Origin: Stomorhina lunata
Taxonomy: Eukaryota > Arthropoda > Insecta > Diptera > Rhiniidae
DNA: 64,000 nt
NCBI GenBank assembly: GCA_933228675.1
Contig: OW121743.1
Coordinates: 96,845,998 to 96,909,997 of the forward strand
Reading direction: 5' to 3'
The position numbers and the translations under genes were made by a program. A model generated the notes under the pieces. It saw only the letters and a list, made by a program, of their open reading frames with translations, was not told the DNA's origin and made no database searches. How positions within the stretch are numbered: position 1 is the stretch's first letter; each line of letters starts with the position of its first letter. Below, piece by piece: positions 24,549 through 33,469 of this stretch.

Positions 24549-24679
24549 GGTTAGGTTAGGTTAGGCAGGATGCAGACTGTAAGGTCCACCTCACTTGGGT
24601 CCATAAATAGGTCCCTTTGTAATTCCTGCAAGGATAGAGAGAATTAAATTCTTAAAACTACCGAGAGTAAGAGGCTCAG
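24549..24679 (-). other. Retrotransposon 3' UTR with CCTAA tail
   Basis: 131 nt after the ORF2 stop. On the plus strand the end reads as three perfect TTAGG units at 24,551-24,565, adjoining the target duplication. There is no poly(A) tail. Short tandem-repeat tails instead of poly(A) are known in the I and related clades. Confidence 0.8.
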
Positions 24680-27600
24680 TTAGAGCCAGCCAGATGCATC
24701 GATAAAAGAGCCTATTTTACGAATATTGATGTTCGAGATCTCTGATAGATCGTGCAGAAATGGGAATCCTAGATGGAGGGTTCTAAGTTCAGCAAGTGCT
24801 GGGCAGTGACAGAGGAAGTGGGATATTGTTTCTTCCTCCTCTGCATTGTGACAACTTCTGCAGTAGTCATTGCTTTGAAGATTAAGTCTTCTAGCATGTA
24901 TACCTATAAGACAGTGTCCTGTGAGTACTGAAATAAGGGTGCGAAGTCTATGGCGCGAAAAGCTGACCAGGATTGCAGAGCGCTTACTGTCGTAAGTTGG
25001 CCATGTAAGTCTGGAGATCGTACAGGTACTTTCTGTGGACCAGTTGGTCTGTGCGGACCTAAAAATAAACTGCTTTATGAGCAATTTGCATGCTGAGAGC
25101 GGAATACCTATGAATTGATCAGTGTTTTCTTGACTAAGAAGAGCACCATCTTTTGCTAGGTTATCCGCTATGATGTTACCTGGTACATTACTATGACTAC
25201 GTACCCAGAAAAGTTCAATGTTGGAATGTCTCGCCATCTCATTTAGAGACGCCCGGCATTCACGGGTAAGAACGGATGTCGTGTAGACCGATGAAAGGGA
25301 ATGAATGGCGGCAAGACTATCTGTACAGAAACGAATATCGTTGGGATATACTCGGTGGTACGTGAGCCACTTGCTCGCCCTATAAATAGCTGAAATTTCA
25401 GCTTGAAGAATGCTGCATTGTTTAGGGAGCTTGAATTTCACTTTAATCCCAAATGATGGGATAAAGAAGCCCCCACCCACACCACGTGACGATTTGGATC
25501 CATCCGAATAGATAACCAGGGTCTCTTCACTAAAAGCGTTATGGGCCCCTGAGATATCCGCAGTGAAGGATTGCTCGAAAGCGGGTGAGGGAATACAGTA
25601 GTCTATATTATCAGGGAGATTAAGTTTCTCCAGAATAGTGGTGTGGCCTAGAGACGAAGTAGACCATTCACCGGTGGTTTTTAACCTGATAGCTGAGTTG
25701 AGGGCTACTAATTGGGCCATTAGCTCAGCCGGAAGCCAATTAAGCATGGTAAAGAGTGCCTTTGAAGGAGTAGTCCTTAAAGCACCCGTAATCATGAGAG
25801 CAGCAGATCTAAGGATCTTAACAAAAAGTCCTCGCTGATTAGCCTTGTTTAGGGCAGGCCACCAGACAAGAGCGCCGTACATGAGAATGGGTTTAACAAC
25901 CATTTCGAAGAGCCAGGCTGTATTGGAAGGGGATAGGCCCCACGTATTTCCTAGAGCTCTTCTGCACGAGTATAGTGCAATGGAAGCCTTAGACACCCTA
26001 GATTGGGTGTTTAAGTTCCAGGACAGCTTAGAGTCCAGGATCACACCTAAGTATTTGGCATGATCCGTGAGTACCAGTTCCGTTCCATCAAGCTTTGGAA
26101 GATTGAACTGGGGAATCTTGTATTTCCTAGTGAAAAGAACGAGTTCCGTTTTGGCGGGGTTAACTCCCAGGCCATTGGAAACGCTCCATTCAGTAAGTGT
26201 GGCGAGAGCGACTTCGAGTCGCTGCGAGATAGTGTTTAGGTACTTGCCCGAAACTGCAATAGCGACATCATCTGCGTAAGCAATAGTTTTGAAGCGCAGA
26301 GAGTCCAATTCCATTAACAATTTGTTGATGGCAAGGTTCCAGAGCAGGGGAGATAAAACACCCCCCTGAGGAGTACCTCGGTATGCTACTTTATATACTG
26401 TAGCTTTTCCCAAGGTAGAGAAAATAATTCTATAGGAAAGAAGTTTTCCAATAAAAGAGATGATAGAGTCATCAACTCCTATATCCGCCATTGCCGAAGT
26501 AATCGACGTGGGCTTAATATTATTAAAGGCTCCCTCTATATCTAGAAAGGCAACCAGTGAAAATTCGCCGAACTCAAGTGATTTTTCTAAGGAACTAACA
26601 AGTGAGTGGAGTGCTGTTTCAACAGACTTACCTTTATTATAGGCGTGCTGTGATTTAGAGAGAAAGCGTGGATTGATTGATGATCGTAAGTGACCATCAA
26701 TAATGCGTTCTAAAGTTTTAAGAAGGAAGGAGCTGAGACTGATTGGTCTGAAGTCCTTCGATTTTGTGTGGCTAGCTTTACCCGCTTTAGGGATGAATAC
26801 TACCTCACATCTGGTCCAGGATTCCGGTATATATGAGAATTTAAGACAGCTCATAAAAATCCTGATGAGCCAGGGAGTTATAGTCTCAGCGTTATGCTGA
26901 AGGTCAGCTGGGATGATTCCATCCGGACCCGCTGACTTGTATGGTTTGAAACTGTCAAGAGCCCACTTGATTTTTCCTCTATCAATGAGGATGGGTGAGG
27001 ACCCGATGACAGTCGAGTTACTGGACACTGGCTCGCGATGCAGAGCACTGCATCCAGGGAAGTGTGTGCCCATGAGGACCTCAAGGGTTTCATAACTACT
27101 GGTGGTCCAGTTGCCACAGGCTTTTTGAATATAGCCAGTGACGGAGGGAGAGGAGGTCAGGATTTTACGAAGTCGGCTAGTCTCGGAAGATCCTTCCACG
27201 CCGCTGCAGAAATTTCTCCACGATTGCCTCTTCGCGTTCCTGACGACATTTTTAAATCTGTTAACTGAAGCTTTGTAGGGGACCCAGTTGGATGTCCTCT
27301 TAGCTTCGTTAAACAGACGTCGACATTCCTTGCGTATCTTCTCAATGTCGGTTGACCACCAGGGTGGTTTGCATTTACCTTTCCTGGTGATTTTCTTACA
27401 AGCTTGATTTGTAGCTTGCTGAAAGGCATTGGTCAGTGTGTTGACAGCTAGATCAATGTCTTCGCAAGAGTCTATATGCGGTACAGTGGGCAAGAGTCGA
27501 CAGAGGGATTCTTTGTGCATGTCCCAGTTTGTTCTCTTCCTATTTAAGAAGGGTGTTGGTTTATCTTGAGTGAACTGAAGTTCGAATTCAAGATACCTGT

Positions 27601-28234
27601 GATCGGAAAAGGAGCAATCATTTGACACTCTCCAGTTTTTAATTAGATTATGGTGCGAAGAGCTTACCAAAGTAATATCAAGAACCTCTTGCCTATTGCT
27701 TACTACAAAGGTGGGTTCTGACCCTGTGTTGACAACATCTAAACTGCTACGAAGAAGAAAATCAAAAATAGACTCACCTCTTTCATTAATGTTAGAGCTG
27801 CCCCAGATGGTGTGATGGGCATTTGCATCCGCACCTATTATTAGCGGCAGATTTCTGCTGACAGCCATATCCACTGTCTTCCTGACCAAATTGTTGGGTG
27901 GAGGTTCAATCTGGTCATGGCCCATGTAGCACGAGGCGATCAGTGTAGGGCCTGCGCTGGTTTCCAATGCAGCCACTACCGTGTCTTCATCACTAAAATC
28001 AGATAGAATGAAGACGTTTAAAGTGCTTTTAGCTAAAATACATGCCCGCAGCCTACCTGATCCACTGGCGTGTATTAGCTTGTAGCCTCTTAGTGATAAT
28101 CCACGAATCCTGTCTCCTACGATCCAAGGTTCCTGGATTATCACTAGCTCCTCCTTGCGTTCGGAAACGCGAAGGAGCAGGGCGGCTGAGGCCGCTTTAG
28201 AATGATGAAGATTAATTTGAGTAATCTTCATCAT
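24680..28234 (-). CDS. LOA-like ORF2: endonuclease-reverse transcriptase-RNase H
   Basis: Polyprotein that nicks the target, reverse-transcribes the element RNA there, and carries RNase H. Taking the ATG at 28,234 gives 1,184 aa; the frame is open 12 codons further up (ATG 28,270) but inside ORF1. The N-terminus has the APE-type endonuclease signature QINLHHSKAA, then EPWI, GADANAHH and SDHR. The reverse transcriptase has RPISLSS, GTPQGGVLSPLLWN and the catalytic YADD (residue ~653). RNase H near residues ~905-1,050 shows YSDGSK, LQAEISA, CTDSLAA and RSHSNVPGN. A C-terminal CRSC...HFLCHC zinc motif lies near ~1,130. No frameshift or stop interrupts it. The start codon lies in the 5' arm of a perfect hairpin over the ORF1 stop, which suggests coupled translation. 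Open frames on the opposite strand are shadows. Confidence 0.93.
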   Translation of the reverse strand: MMKITQINLHHSKAASAALLLRVSERKEELVIIQEPWIVGDRIRGLSLRGYKLIHASGSGRLRACILAKSTLNVFILSDFSDEDTVVAALETSAGPTLIASCYMGHDQIEPPPNNLVRKTVDMAVSRNLPLIIGADANAHHTIWGSSNINERGESIFDFLLRSSLDVVNTGSEPTFVVSNRQEVLDITLVSSSHHNLIKNWRVSNDCSFSDHRYLEFELQFTQDKPTPFLNRKRTNWDMHKESLCRLLPTVPHIDSCEDIDLAVNTLTNAFQQATNQACKKITRKGKCKPPWWSTDIEKIRKECRRLFNEAKRTSNWVPYKASVNRFKNVVRNAKRQSWRNFCSGVEGSSETSRLRKILTSSPSVTGYIQKACGNWTTSSYETLEVLMGTHFPGCSALHREPVSSNSTVIGSSPILIDRGKIKWALDSFKPYKSAGPDGIIPADLQHNAETITPWLIRIFMSCLKFSYIPESWTRCEVVFIPKAGKASHTKSKDFRPISLSSFLLKTLERIIDGHLRSSINPRFLSKSQHAYNKGKSVETALHSLVSSLEKSLEFGEFSLVAFLDIEGAFNNIKPTSITSAMADIGVDDSIISFIGKLLSYRIIFSTLGKATVYKVAYRGTPQGGVLSPLLWNLAINKLLMELDSLRFKTIAYADDVAIAVSGKYLNTISQRLEVALATLTEWSVSNGLGVNPAKTELVLFTRKYKIPQFNLPKLDGTELVLTDHAKYLGVILDSKLSWNLNTQSRVSKASIALYSCRRALGNTWGLSPSNTAWLFEMVVKPILMYGALVWWPALNKANQRGLFVKILRSAALMITGALRTTPSKALFTMLNWLPAELMAQLVALNSAIRLKTTGEWSTSSLGHTTILEKLNLPDNIDYCIPSPAFEQSFTADISGAHNAFSEETLVIYSDGSKSSRGVGGGFFIPSFGIKVKFKLPKQCSILQAEISAIYRASKWLTYHRVYPNDIRFCTDSLAAIHSLSSVYTTSVLTRECRASLNEMARHSNIELFWVRSHSNVPGNIIADNLAKDGALLSQENTDQFIGIPLSACKLLIKQFIFRSAQTNWSTESTCTISRLTWPTYDSKRSAILVSFSRHRLRTLISVLTGHCLIGIHARRLNLQSNDYCRSCHNAEEEETISHFLCHCPALAELRTLHLGFPFLHDLSEISNINIRKIGSFIDASGWL

Positions 28235-28235
28235 T
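28201..28235 (-). promoter_or_regulatory. Perfect hairpin over ORF1 stop and ORF2 start
   Basis: AATGATGAAGATTA at 28,201-28,214 is an exact inverted copy of 28,222-28,235, with a 7-nt loop between. In the RNA the ORF2 AUGAUG lies in the 5' arm and the ORF1 UAA is the first three bases of the 3' arm. Both arms are also coding. Termination-reinitiation at an overlapping stop/start helped by RNA structure is known for the silkworm element SART1; applying it here is inference. Confidence 0.7.
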
Positions 28236-29846
28236 CTCGAAGAGGGGGATAACCGTGACGTTGAAGTCATCCTGATCCTCGTCGTCTAGATCGGGGTTCA
28301 GGAGGGCTTCCTCGTCCAATTCCTCGTCCATCTCCTCATCCACAATACTCAGGGAGCCTGGGCTCAGCTGGGAAGTGGGAGGAGCAGATGAACCGGAAGG
28401 TACGTCGTCCTTGGTGAGGGTATCCGGTACACTGTCATCCTGCTTTTCGGGACCCTTGTCGTCACCTCGGTAGACATGTAGGATGATTTTCTCGAAGCCG
28501 TAGAGAATCTTCCAACGCATCTGCCGAAGTGGCTCCAGGGATTCCTGGGTCAGGACAACAGTGATCCTTCTAAGAGAATCCTTAGGCTCAGAAACCTTTA
28601 CTACCCTCCAATCATGGACAGGAAGATTGGGGTTGCTGAGTCTAAGGAGCTCTAGGATCTCCTCCTTAGATGACACACCATCGCGTACAAGGGCAGTGGA
28701 TCTAGGCCTACGTGGAATCTCTTCACGAGAGACCACGTCGAGACTAGCTCCATCCCATATACCTTCAATGAGCCGGATCGCCTCTCTCAAGAGAAAGGCG
28801 GACCTCTCATTATGGCATGCCATCAGCTTAACACGACCCTGGAACCAGCCAGCGTCGTCGCAGTCTGGAGGGGGACCAGGGTTTTCCCTAAGGACCCTGA
28901 TGAAAACCCCCACCAGTTTGACTTGGATCAAGTCCCACCTTTCGGTGGTAATTGACCCGTCAGGGTTACCCCTGTCAATGATGGCCTTAACGAGCTTACC
29001 CTTGGCAATCTCGCTAAAGGATCTGTCCATCATGACAGAGGGTTTAGGACGTTTAGCCCCAGGCTGCTGGCTTAACGAGTGGTCCTCCTCAGAACGTTGC
29101 CGTTTAGGCACACCTTTCGGTGCTGAGGTAACCTTGCTCGGGAGTTCAGCCAGAGTCTTTATAGCCCTGTCTTTCGCCGCAATCTCCTCAGGAGTAAGGG
29201 ATTCAGCAGGCTTGTCGCCAAGCTGCTGCAATTTCCGCTCGGCTGCGCGCCGTTGAAGAAAAGCCCTTCTAGCCGGAGAAATGTGCTTCTTAGGACGATC
29301 AGATAGGGGATCCGAGGGTTTAGTCCCGGTCCTCTTTGCAGGGATAGGAGTTTTCAGAGAGGAAGAATTATTCGCATCTCCTTGACTCCTAGGGGTGTGT
29401 GCAGGTGGGGAATCTGAACATGGGATCACGATTCCTTTCTGCACAGGAAGCACTTGGGATTTACCCGAAGCAGGGGGTTTGGCCATTGCGGCTTTAGAAG
29501 TACTCGCAGCATGGCTAAGAGGTACTTCAAAGAGTAATTTGCCTTTACCAGGCGATTTTTTTGTGCGGGAAGGACTGGATTTGACAGTCTTCTTTCCCAC
29601 ACCAGTTGCAGTAGCACCAGTTTTTCGGCCAGCCTGAATAGGTGCTTTCACCAGACTAACCTTCGAACCTGTGGTCGGCAGACTAGCTTGGCCAGGTGTC
29701 GCCACCAAGCTAGACGAAGAGCTTTGAGCCGATGTAGTCCCAGTCGCACACCATTCCACACAGCCCGGGACAGGCACCGGTGGAACTGGGTCTCCGGAGA
29801 TTATGAAGCCCTCGACCGGATACAGGGGGCATAATTTTTTGGACAT
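28212..29846 (-). CDS. LOA-like ORF1 protein (gag-like)
   Basis: A 544-aa protein starting at the first ATG after the 5' UTR. The first ~270 residues are low-complexity and basic (many S, P, K; KKSPGKGK, RPKKHISPARR), typical of an RNA-binding or nuclear region. Residues ~275-460 form a folded-looking domain (SFSEIAKGKLVKAIIDRG, WFQGRVKLMACHNERSA, WKILYGFEKIILHVYRG) that I recall as the DUF4780-type domain of insect elements. The last ~60 residues are strongly acidic. No CCHC zinc knuckle was seen, unlike many ORF1 proteins. It probably coats the element RNA together with ORF2; that role is family knowledge. The frame is uninterrupted. Confidence 0.88.
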   Translation of the reverse strand: MSKKLCPLYPVEGFIISGDPVPPVPVPGCVEWCATGTTSAQSSSSSLVATPGQASLPTTGSKVSLVKAPIQAGRKTGATATGVGKKTVKSSPSRTKKSPGKGKLLFEVPLSHAASTSKAAMAKPPASGKSQVLPVQKGIVIPCSDSPPAHTPRSQGDANNSSSLKTPIPAKRTGTKPSDPLSDRPKKHISPARRAFLQRRAAERKLQQLGDKPAESLTPEEIAAKDRAIKTLAELPSKVTSAPKGVPKRQRSEEDHSLSQQPGAKRPKPSVMMDRSFSEIAKGKLVKAIIDRGNPDGSITTERWDLIQVKLVGVFIRVLRENPGPPPDCDDAGWFQGRVKLMACHNERSAFLLREAIRLIEGIWDGASLDVVSREEIPRRPRSTALVRDGVSSKEEILELLRLSNPNLPVHDWRVVKVSEPKDSLRRITVVLTQESLEPLRQMRWKILYGFEKIILHVYRGDDKGPEKQDDSVPDTLTKDDVPSGSSAPPTSQLSPGSLSIVDEEMDEELDEEALLNPDLDDEDQDDFNVTVIPLFENDEDYSN

Positions 29847-30292
29847 TGGGGGGGTTTCATGATTAAAATATTTCGTATTTTATCCTTGCTACCAAGACCT
29901 GAAATAAACTGCCGCCCCACTGGGGATCAGACGCAGACCACAGAGCCGCCCAATATGGGAAACAGACGCTCTGTGGATTTGGTTTGCCGGACGGACCTAA
30001 ATCAAGGATCGAAGATCCAAAACGGACAGTTCTGCCGCCATATCCCATGATGCCGTACATGGGAAACATATGGGGCAAAACAGGGGGTCCCACCTGGCCG
30101 CCCAATATGGGTAAACAGACGCCAGTAGGGAGAGGGTGGGTGGGTAGTTCTTAGTAGTGCGCTCCCTCTAAGCCTGTCTGGTATGGGTGACCCTGCCGGA
30201 GATAGCGATGATACCAATCTCCCCCAGCATAGCCTTAGAGTTCATTACGCTTAAGCCCCTGCATCACGACAAGATGACTACCCTTCGCAGAG
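29847..30292 (-). promoter_or_regulatory. Retrotransposon 5' UTR, likely internal promoter region
   Basis: 446 nt between the element's 5' end and the ORF1 ATG. It contains the motif GCCGCCCAATATGGG twice (29,945-29,959 and 30,097-30,111), each followed by AAACAGACGC with one spacing difference, and a weaker third version at 29,911-29,934. Its first ~150 nt can fold like an HDV-type ribozyme. Non-LTR elements carry promoters in this region, so the repeats may be promoter or binding sites; that is inference. Confidence 0.6.
30142..30292 (-). ncRNA. Candidate HDV-like self-cleaving ribozyme
   Basis: Reading the minus strand from the element's first base (30,292): P1 pairs 30,292-30,287 with 30,262-30,257 (6 bp, one G-U). 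P2 pairs 30,283-30,277 with 30,148-30,142 (7 perfect bp). P3 pairs 30,275-30,273 with 30,265-30,263, closing a 7-nt loop. A long P4 includes 30,240-30,234 with 30,172-30,166 (7 perfect bp) and 30,250-30,247 with 30,162-30,159. CUAA at 30,154-30,151 sits where the catalytic C (C-N-R-A) is expected, just before the P2 3' strand. The order P1, P2, P3, P1', P4, CUAA, P2' is that of the nested double pseudoknot. Weak points are a C at the first position and only a marginal P1.1 pairing. HDV-like ribozymes at 5' ends are known for R2 and other insect non-LTR elements. Confidence 0.6.
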
Positions 30293-30304
30293 GACTGGTG
30301 GGTA
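30293..30304. repeat. Target-site duplication, right copy
   Basis: GACTGGTGGGTA, identical to 24,537-24,548. It is followed by AAAATAGGCCAGATTTTTTT, the expected continuation of the interrupted repeat unit. Confidence 0.9.
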
Positions 30305-30640
30305 AAATAGGCCAGATTTTTTTTAATCTCAAGTGGGCGTGACCCCTCCCATATAAATCAGATTTTAAAACTTACAAATATGGATGAAAAAGCCGACCGA
30401 TTTTTCTGAAACTTAGACAGTGGAGTATGGTGTGACCGGTAGTTTAAATAGCCTAGAGTTTTTTCTGAAATCCCAAGTGGGCGTGACACATCCCATATAA
30501 GTAAAACATTGAAAATGACAAATATGGATGACCTAGCGGCCCGATTTTTCTGAAATTTTGACAGTATGGTAAGATGTGACCGGTGGTAAAAATAAGCAAG
30601 TTTTTTATTCTGAAATATTAAAAATGACAAATATGTATGA
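30293..30640 (+). repeat. ~144-bp tandem repeat block (right part)
   Basis: Continuation of the 23,397-24,548 block after the retrotransposon. Two further units are marked by CTCAAGTGGGCGTGAC near 30,328 and CCCAAGTGGGCGTGAC near 30,472, plus a partial unit ending at about 30,640. Confidence 0.85.
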
Positions 30641-32061
30641 TAAGATGAAAACGATTTAACCTAATTAATTAAAGTTTTAAATGTGGTTATTTTCATACTA
30701 TAGGATAGTTTTTCGCTTTTTGATTTTTTTTGAAAATGTACAAAAAATGTATATGTACACTCAAAATACTGAAAATTACAATTAAAAGCGGACTATGTGA
30801 AAAATATGACCCACCCTACTATTCATATTGTTACTAGAATAAACATCAGCAGTTCTACCTCAAAGTTGACCACAAATGTTGCTACTAAGTAAATGGCTTA
30901 AAGGTTAATTGACAACAGACAAAGCTGTGGAGAGGCTGCAGTAGATGGCTTATGGTTTCTTTGGGATGAATGTTCCTGTGAATAGATGGATGGACGGATG
31001 GGTGTATGTTTGGTTCATTGGTTACTGGGTTATAACGACATTTGTGGTTTGTAAACGGAGTTGTCTACACTCCTTAGGCCAAATGATATTTGTATGTTTG
31101 TCGAGAATTGTGTCCTCCTGGTTGGTTGTTAATTATGGCAATTAAAAAAGTCGGCAAAATTAAAAAGAGAAATACAATTGTTTTTAGTTTGTGTTTTTTT
31201 TTTTTTTTTGTTTGTATCTATATGTTTTTTTTTGTGGTTTAGGTTTAGAAATTATACATGTGGTTTTCTAAGTCATAATGAACATAAGGGTTCTGAAAAT
31301 TCTTTTTCTGTATTTTAACATTTATGGCCAATCTACAAACAGCTGTACCTAAATGTTATTAGTTTTCCTTAAGGTTTCTTTTCCCTCGACTGAGTCTCTG
31401 AATCTTGCCTTTATTCAGAATTTTTGTAAATAACTTTTATGTTTCCCCAGAGTTATTCTAGGGATCATTAAGAGTATTTAGTAGTTTTTTTGCATTTTTT
31501 TCTTTTTTGCGTTAAAGACTTAAAGTTTGTGATTATAAAGTTCTTCTGTTTTCAATTCTTTTTACTTATTTCATCATTATTAAAGGTTTGGAAGATTTTT
31601 ATGGCTTCAGTTTAATGTTCATGGTTAAGAATAATTATAAACTTTAAGAAATAAGATTTTTCTAGTTACTAATTAGAGGATGACTAAATAGTGGGTAAAA
31701 AAATATAGTTTAATTAAAAGTCTGTGAAAAACTTCTTACCTATTATTAAAATGCTGCAGTTTAAAGTCAAAAGATGGTTACATTTTTAAAACAAAAAAGT
31801 TAAAAAAAAAAATTTTAATGAAACAAACATTTTTTTCTAATAATCAAAGAATGAATATAAATTTGGTGACAATTTTTTATAAAAGAATTTCAATAGAGAA
31901 TAACTTTTTCTGCAAGGTTTGAAGTACATGAAAAATAACATTTTAATTCATAAATGAATTATAAAATTATGAAAGGCTTATCGTAGGAATTTTGCTTGAA
32001 AAATTTGGTTTATAAGTCGGTCATAACATTATTTTTGGTTTATGAATTAGAGGTTAAAAAC
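30641..32061. other. A/T-rich intergenic stretch, no gene seen
   Basis: Homopolymer T tracts occur at 31,190-31,235. ACCCACCC followed by TA at 30,809-30,818 mirrors TA-GGGTGGGT at 21,891-21,900. No gene was recognised. Confidence 0.45.
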
Positions 32062-32279
32062 CAGTGGCTTGGTGCCAAAAGGGTCAATATCAATTTTTGC
32101 TGTTTTGAGTTAATCATCGTTCTAGATTTCCTTCTTGAGACTATTTCAATATGCTCTAACAGCTAATCTCTAAATTAACTCAGAACTGACTTGTAAAGGT
32201 TATATCGAAAATAAAACTTTAAATTAAATTTTCTTAAAACTATTTTTTTGACATTGTCCCTTTTAGCACCAAGCCACAG
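32062..32279. mobile_element. MITE-like element with ~30-bp inverted ends
   Basis: The left end, CAGTGGCTTGGTGCCAAAAG and on through a GGTCAAT-type stretch, matches the reverse complement of the right end (CTGTGGCTTGGTGCTAAAAG). About 26 of the first 30 bases agree. No convincing target duplication was found, so the superfamily is open. Confidence 0.6.
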
Positions 32280-32395
32280 ATATATAAAGATTATAACACT
32301 AGTACCAAAATACCAACCTATTTTTTTTTATTATGGTCTTCTAAATTTAAAAACGGTCGAATTTATATTTTCTTTAAATAGGTAAACTTTTGTTT

Positions 32396-32640
32396 TTATA
32401 CCCTTCAACAAAATAGGTGTAAAGGGTATTATAAGCTTGTGCTGATCTATGTAAAGCATAGAAACATTTTTCTTAGACGTTTAAGTATACCAATAGACTT
32501 AGAAACAGTTTCTGAGTCGATTTACCGGTATCAGTCCATCCGTCTGGCTGGACCCCCATGTAGACCATGTAATCAAAGTACAGGTCGAAATTTTAAAGAC
32601 AATTTATAATGGAATTATATCCGAATAACGGATGAGCAAA
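32396..32640 (+). repeat. TATACCC...GGGTAT-type dispersed repeat
   Basis: It begins TTTATACCCTTCAACAAAAT, then GGTGTAAAGGGTATTATAAG, and continues through GAGTCGATTTACC and CCGTCTGGCTGG. This opening resembles the mini-me-type repeats widespread in flies, recognised from memory. The copy is diverged and its right boundary is approximate. Confidence 0.5.
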
Positions 32641-33469
32641 TAAAGAAGAAGAAGATTGATAGTTTCATAGTGGGACCAAGGCTGATCCATTTATTTTATC
32701 ATATCTTTAAAAGCAGTTATTCTATTTTGTAAAAAGTTACAAAATATAAAAGCGAATAAAATTATACTATATATTTTTTCTATATGTTAAACGGATTCAA
32801 TTTGTACACTTTAAAGTAAAAAATATATTTCTTTTTTATAAAAAATTTATATATTAAATTGTTAAAAATTAAAAATTGCAAAAACCTAAAATTATTATTA
32901 CAAGATCTTAAAGCCGGAAATGAATAAAATATGCTTAATTTCCTGAAAATCCATGTATAAATGTTAATTTTTTTGTCATTTTTCCGTTGAATAAATCCAT
33001 CATCCATCATTAAATCATCCATTGCTAAATCCCATTGTACTTGTACACGCATAGTAGTTATCAGTTTTGTAGATTTGACGGGGTGCCAAAGATTTGATTT
33101 TAAGCATTATTTTAGTGTTTGAAAAAAATAGTCAAAACCCTTTAAACAATTGTTAAACAATCTCCAGTTAATCGCTAAACCATTATCAAACGATCTTCAA
33201 ATATCATCAATATTCAATTAGACATTTTTCGATTTTAGATAAATCAAAAAAGGGGGCTATTATTTTTTTTCAGTTATCACTTAAATTAGAGTACCTGGGC
33301 AAATTTTAAAGTCTTTATTTATTTTGTTTTAAAAAGTATTAACCAACTAAAATAAATTTAGAGGAAAGACATTACACAAATATCCAATTAATTTTAAATC
33401 ATTTTATTCAATTTGTCCAATCAACACTTGATCAAAAAAAACTTCATTTTGAATAATTTTAGAAATCGT
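32641..33469. other. A/T-rich intergenic stretch, no gene seen
   Basis: No gene, RNA or element end was supported. Confidence 0.5.

Larger units (their letters stand above)
24549..30292 (-). mobile_element. Full-length LOA-like non-LTR retrotransposon
   Basis: A 5,744-bp element on the minus strand. In reading direction it holds a 446-nt 5' UTR (30,292-29,847), ORF1 (29,846-28,212), ORF2 (from 28,234 to 24,680, overlapping ORF1 by 23 nt in the +1 frame) and a 131-nt 3' UTR ending in CCTAA repeats. A 12-bp direct repeat flanks it, and joining the flanks restores the 144-bp repeat unit, so both ends are fixed. ORF2 carries endonuclease, reverse transcriptase and RNase H. I assign the LOA branch of the Jockey/I group from the protein flavour and the RNase H domain; the clade is inference. 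Its much higher G+C content than the surroundings, open ORFs and intact duplications point to a recent insertion that may still be active. Confidence 0.9.

Noticed and set aside
28561..29256. 231-codon plus-strand open frame
   Set aside because: Antisense shadow of ORF1 of the retrotransposon; the minus-strand protein is longer, has a family-like domain and fits the element's layout.
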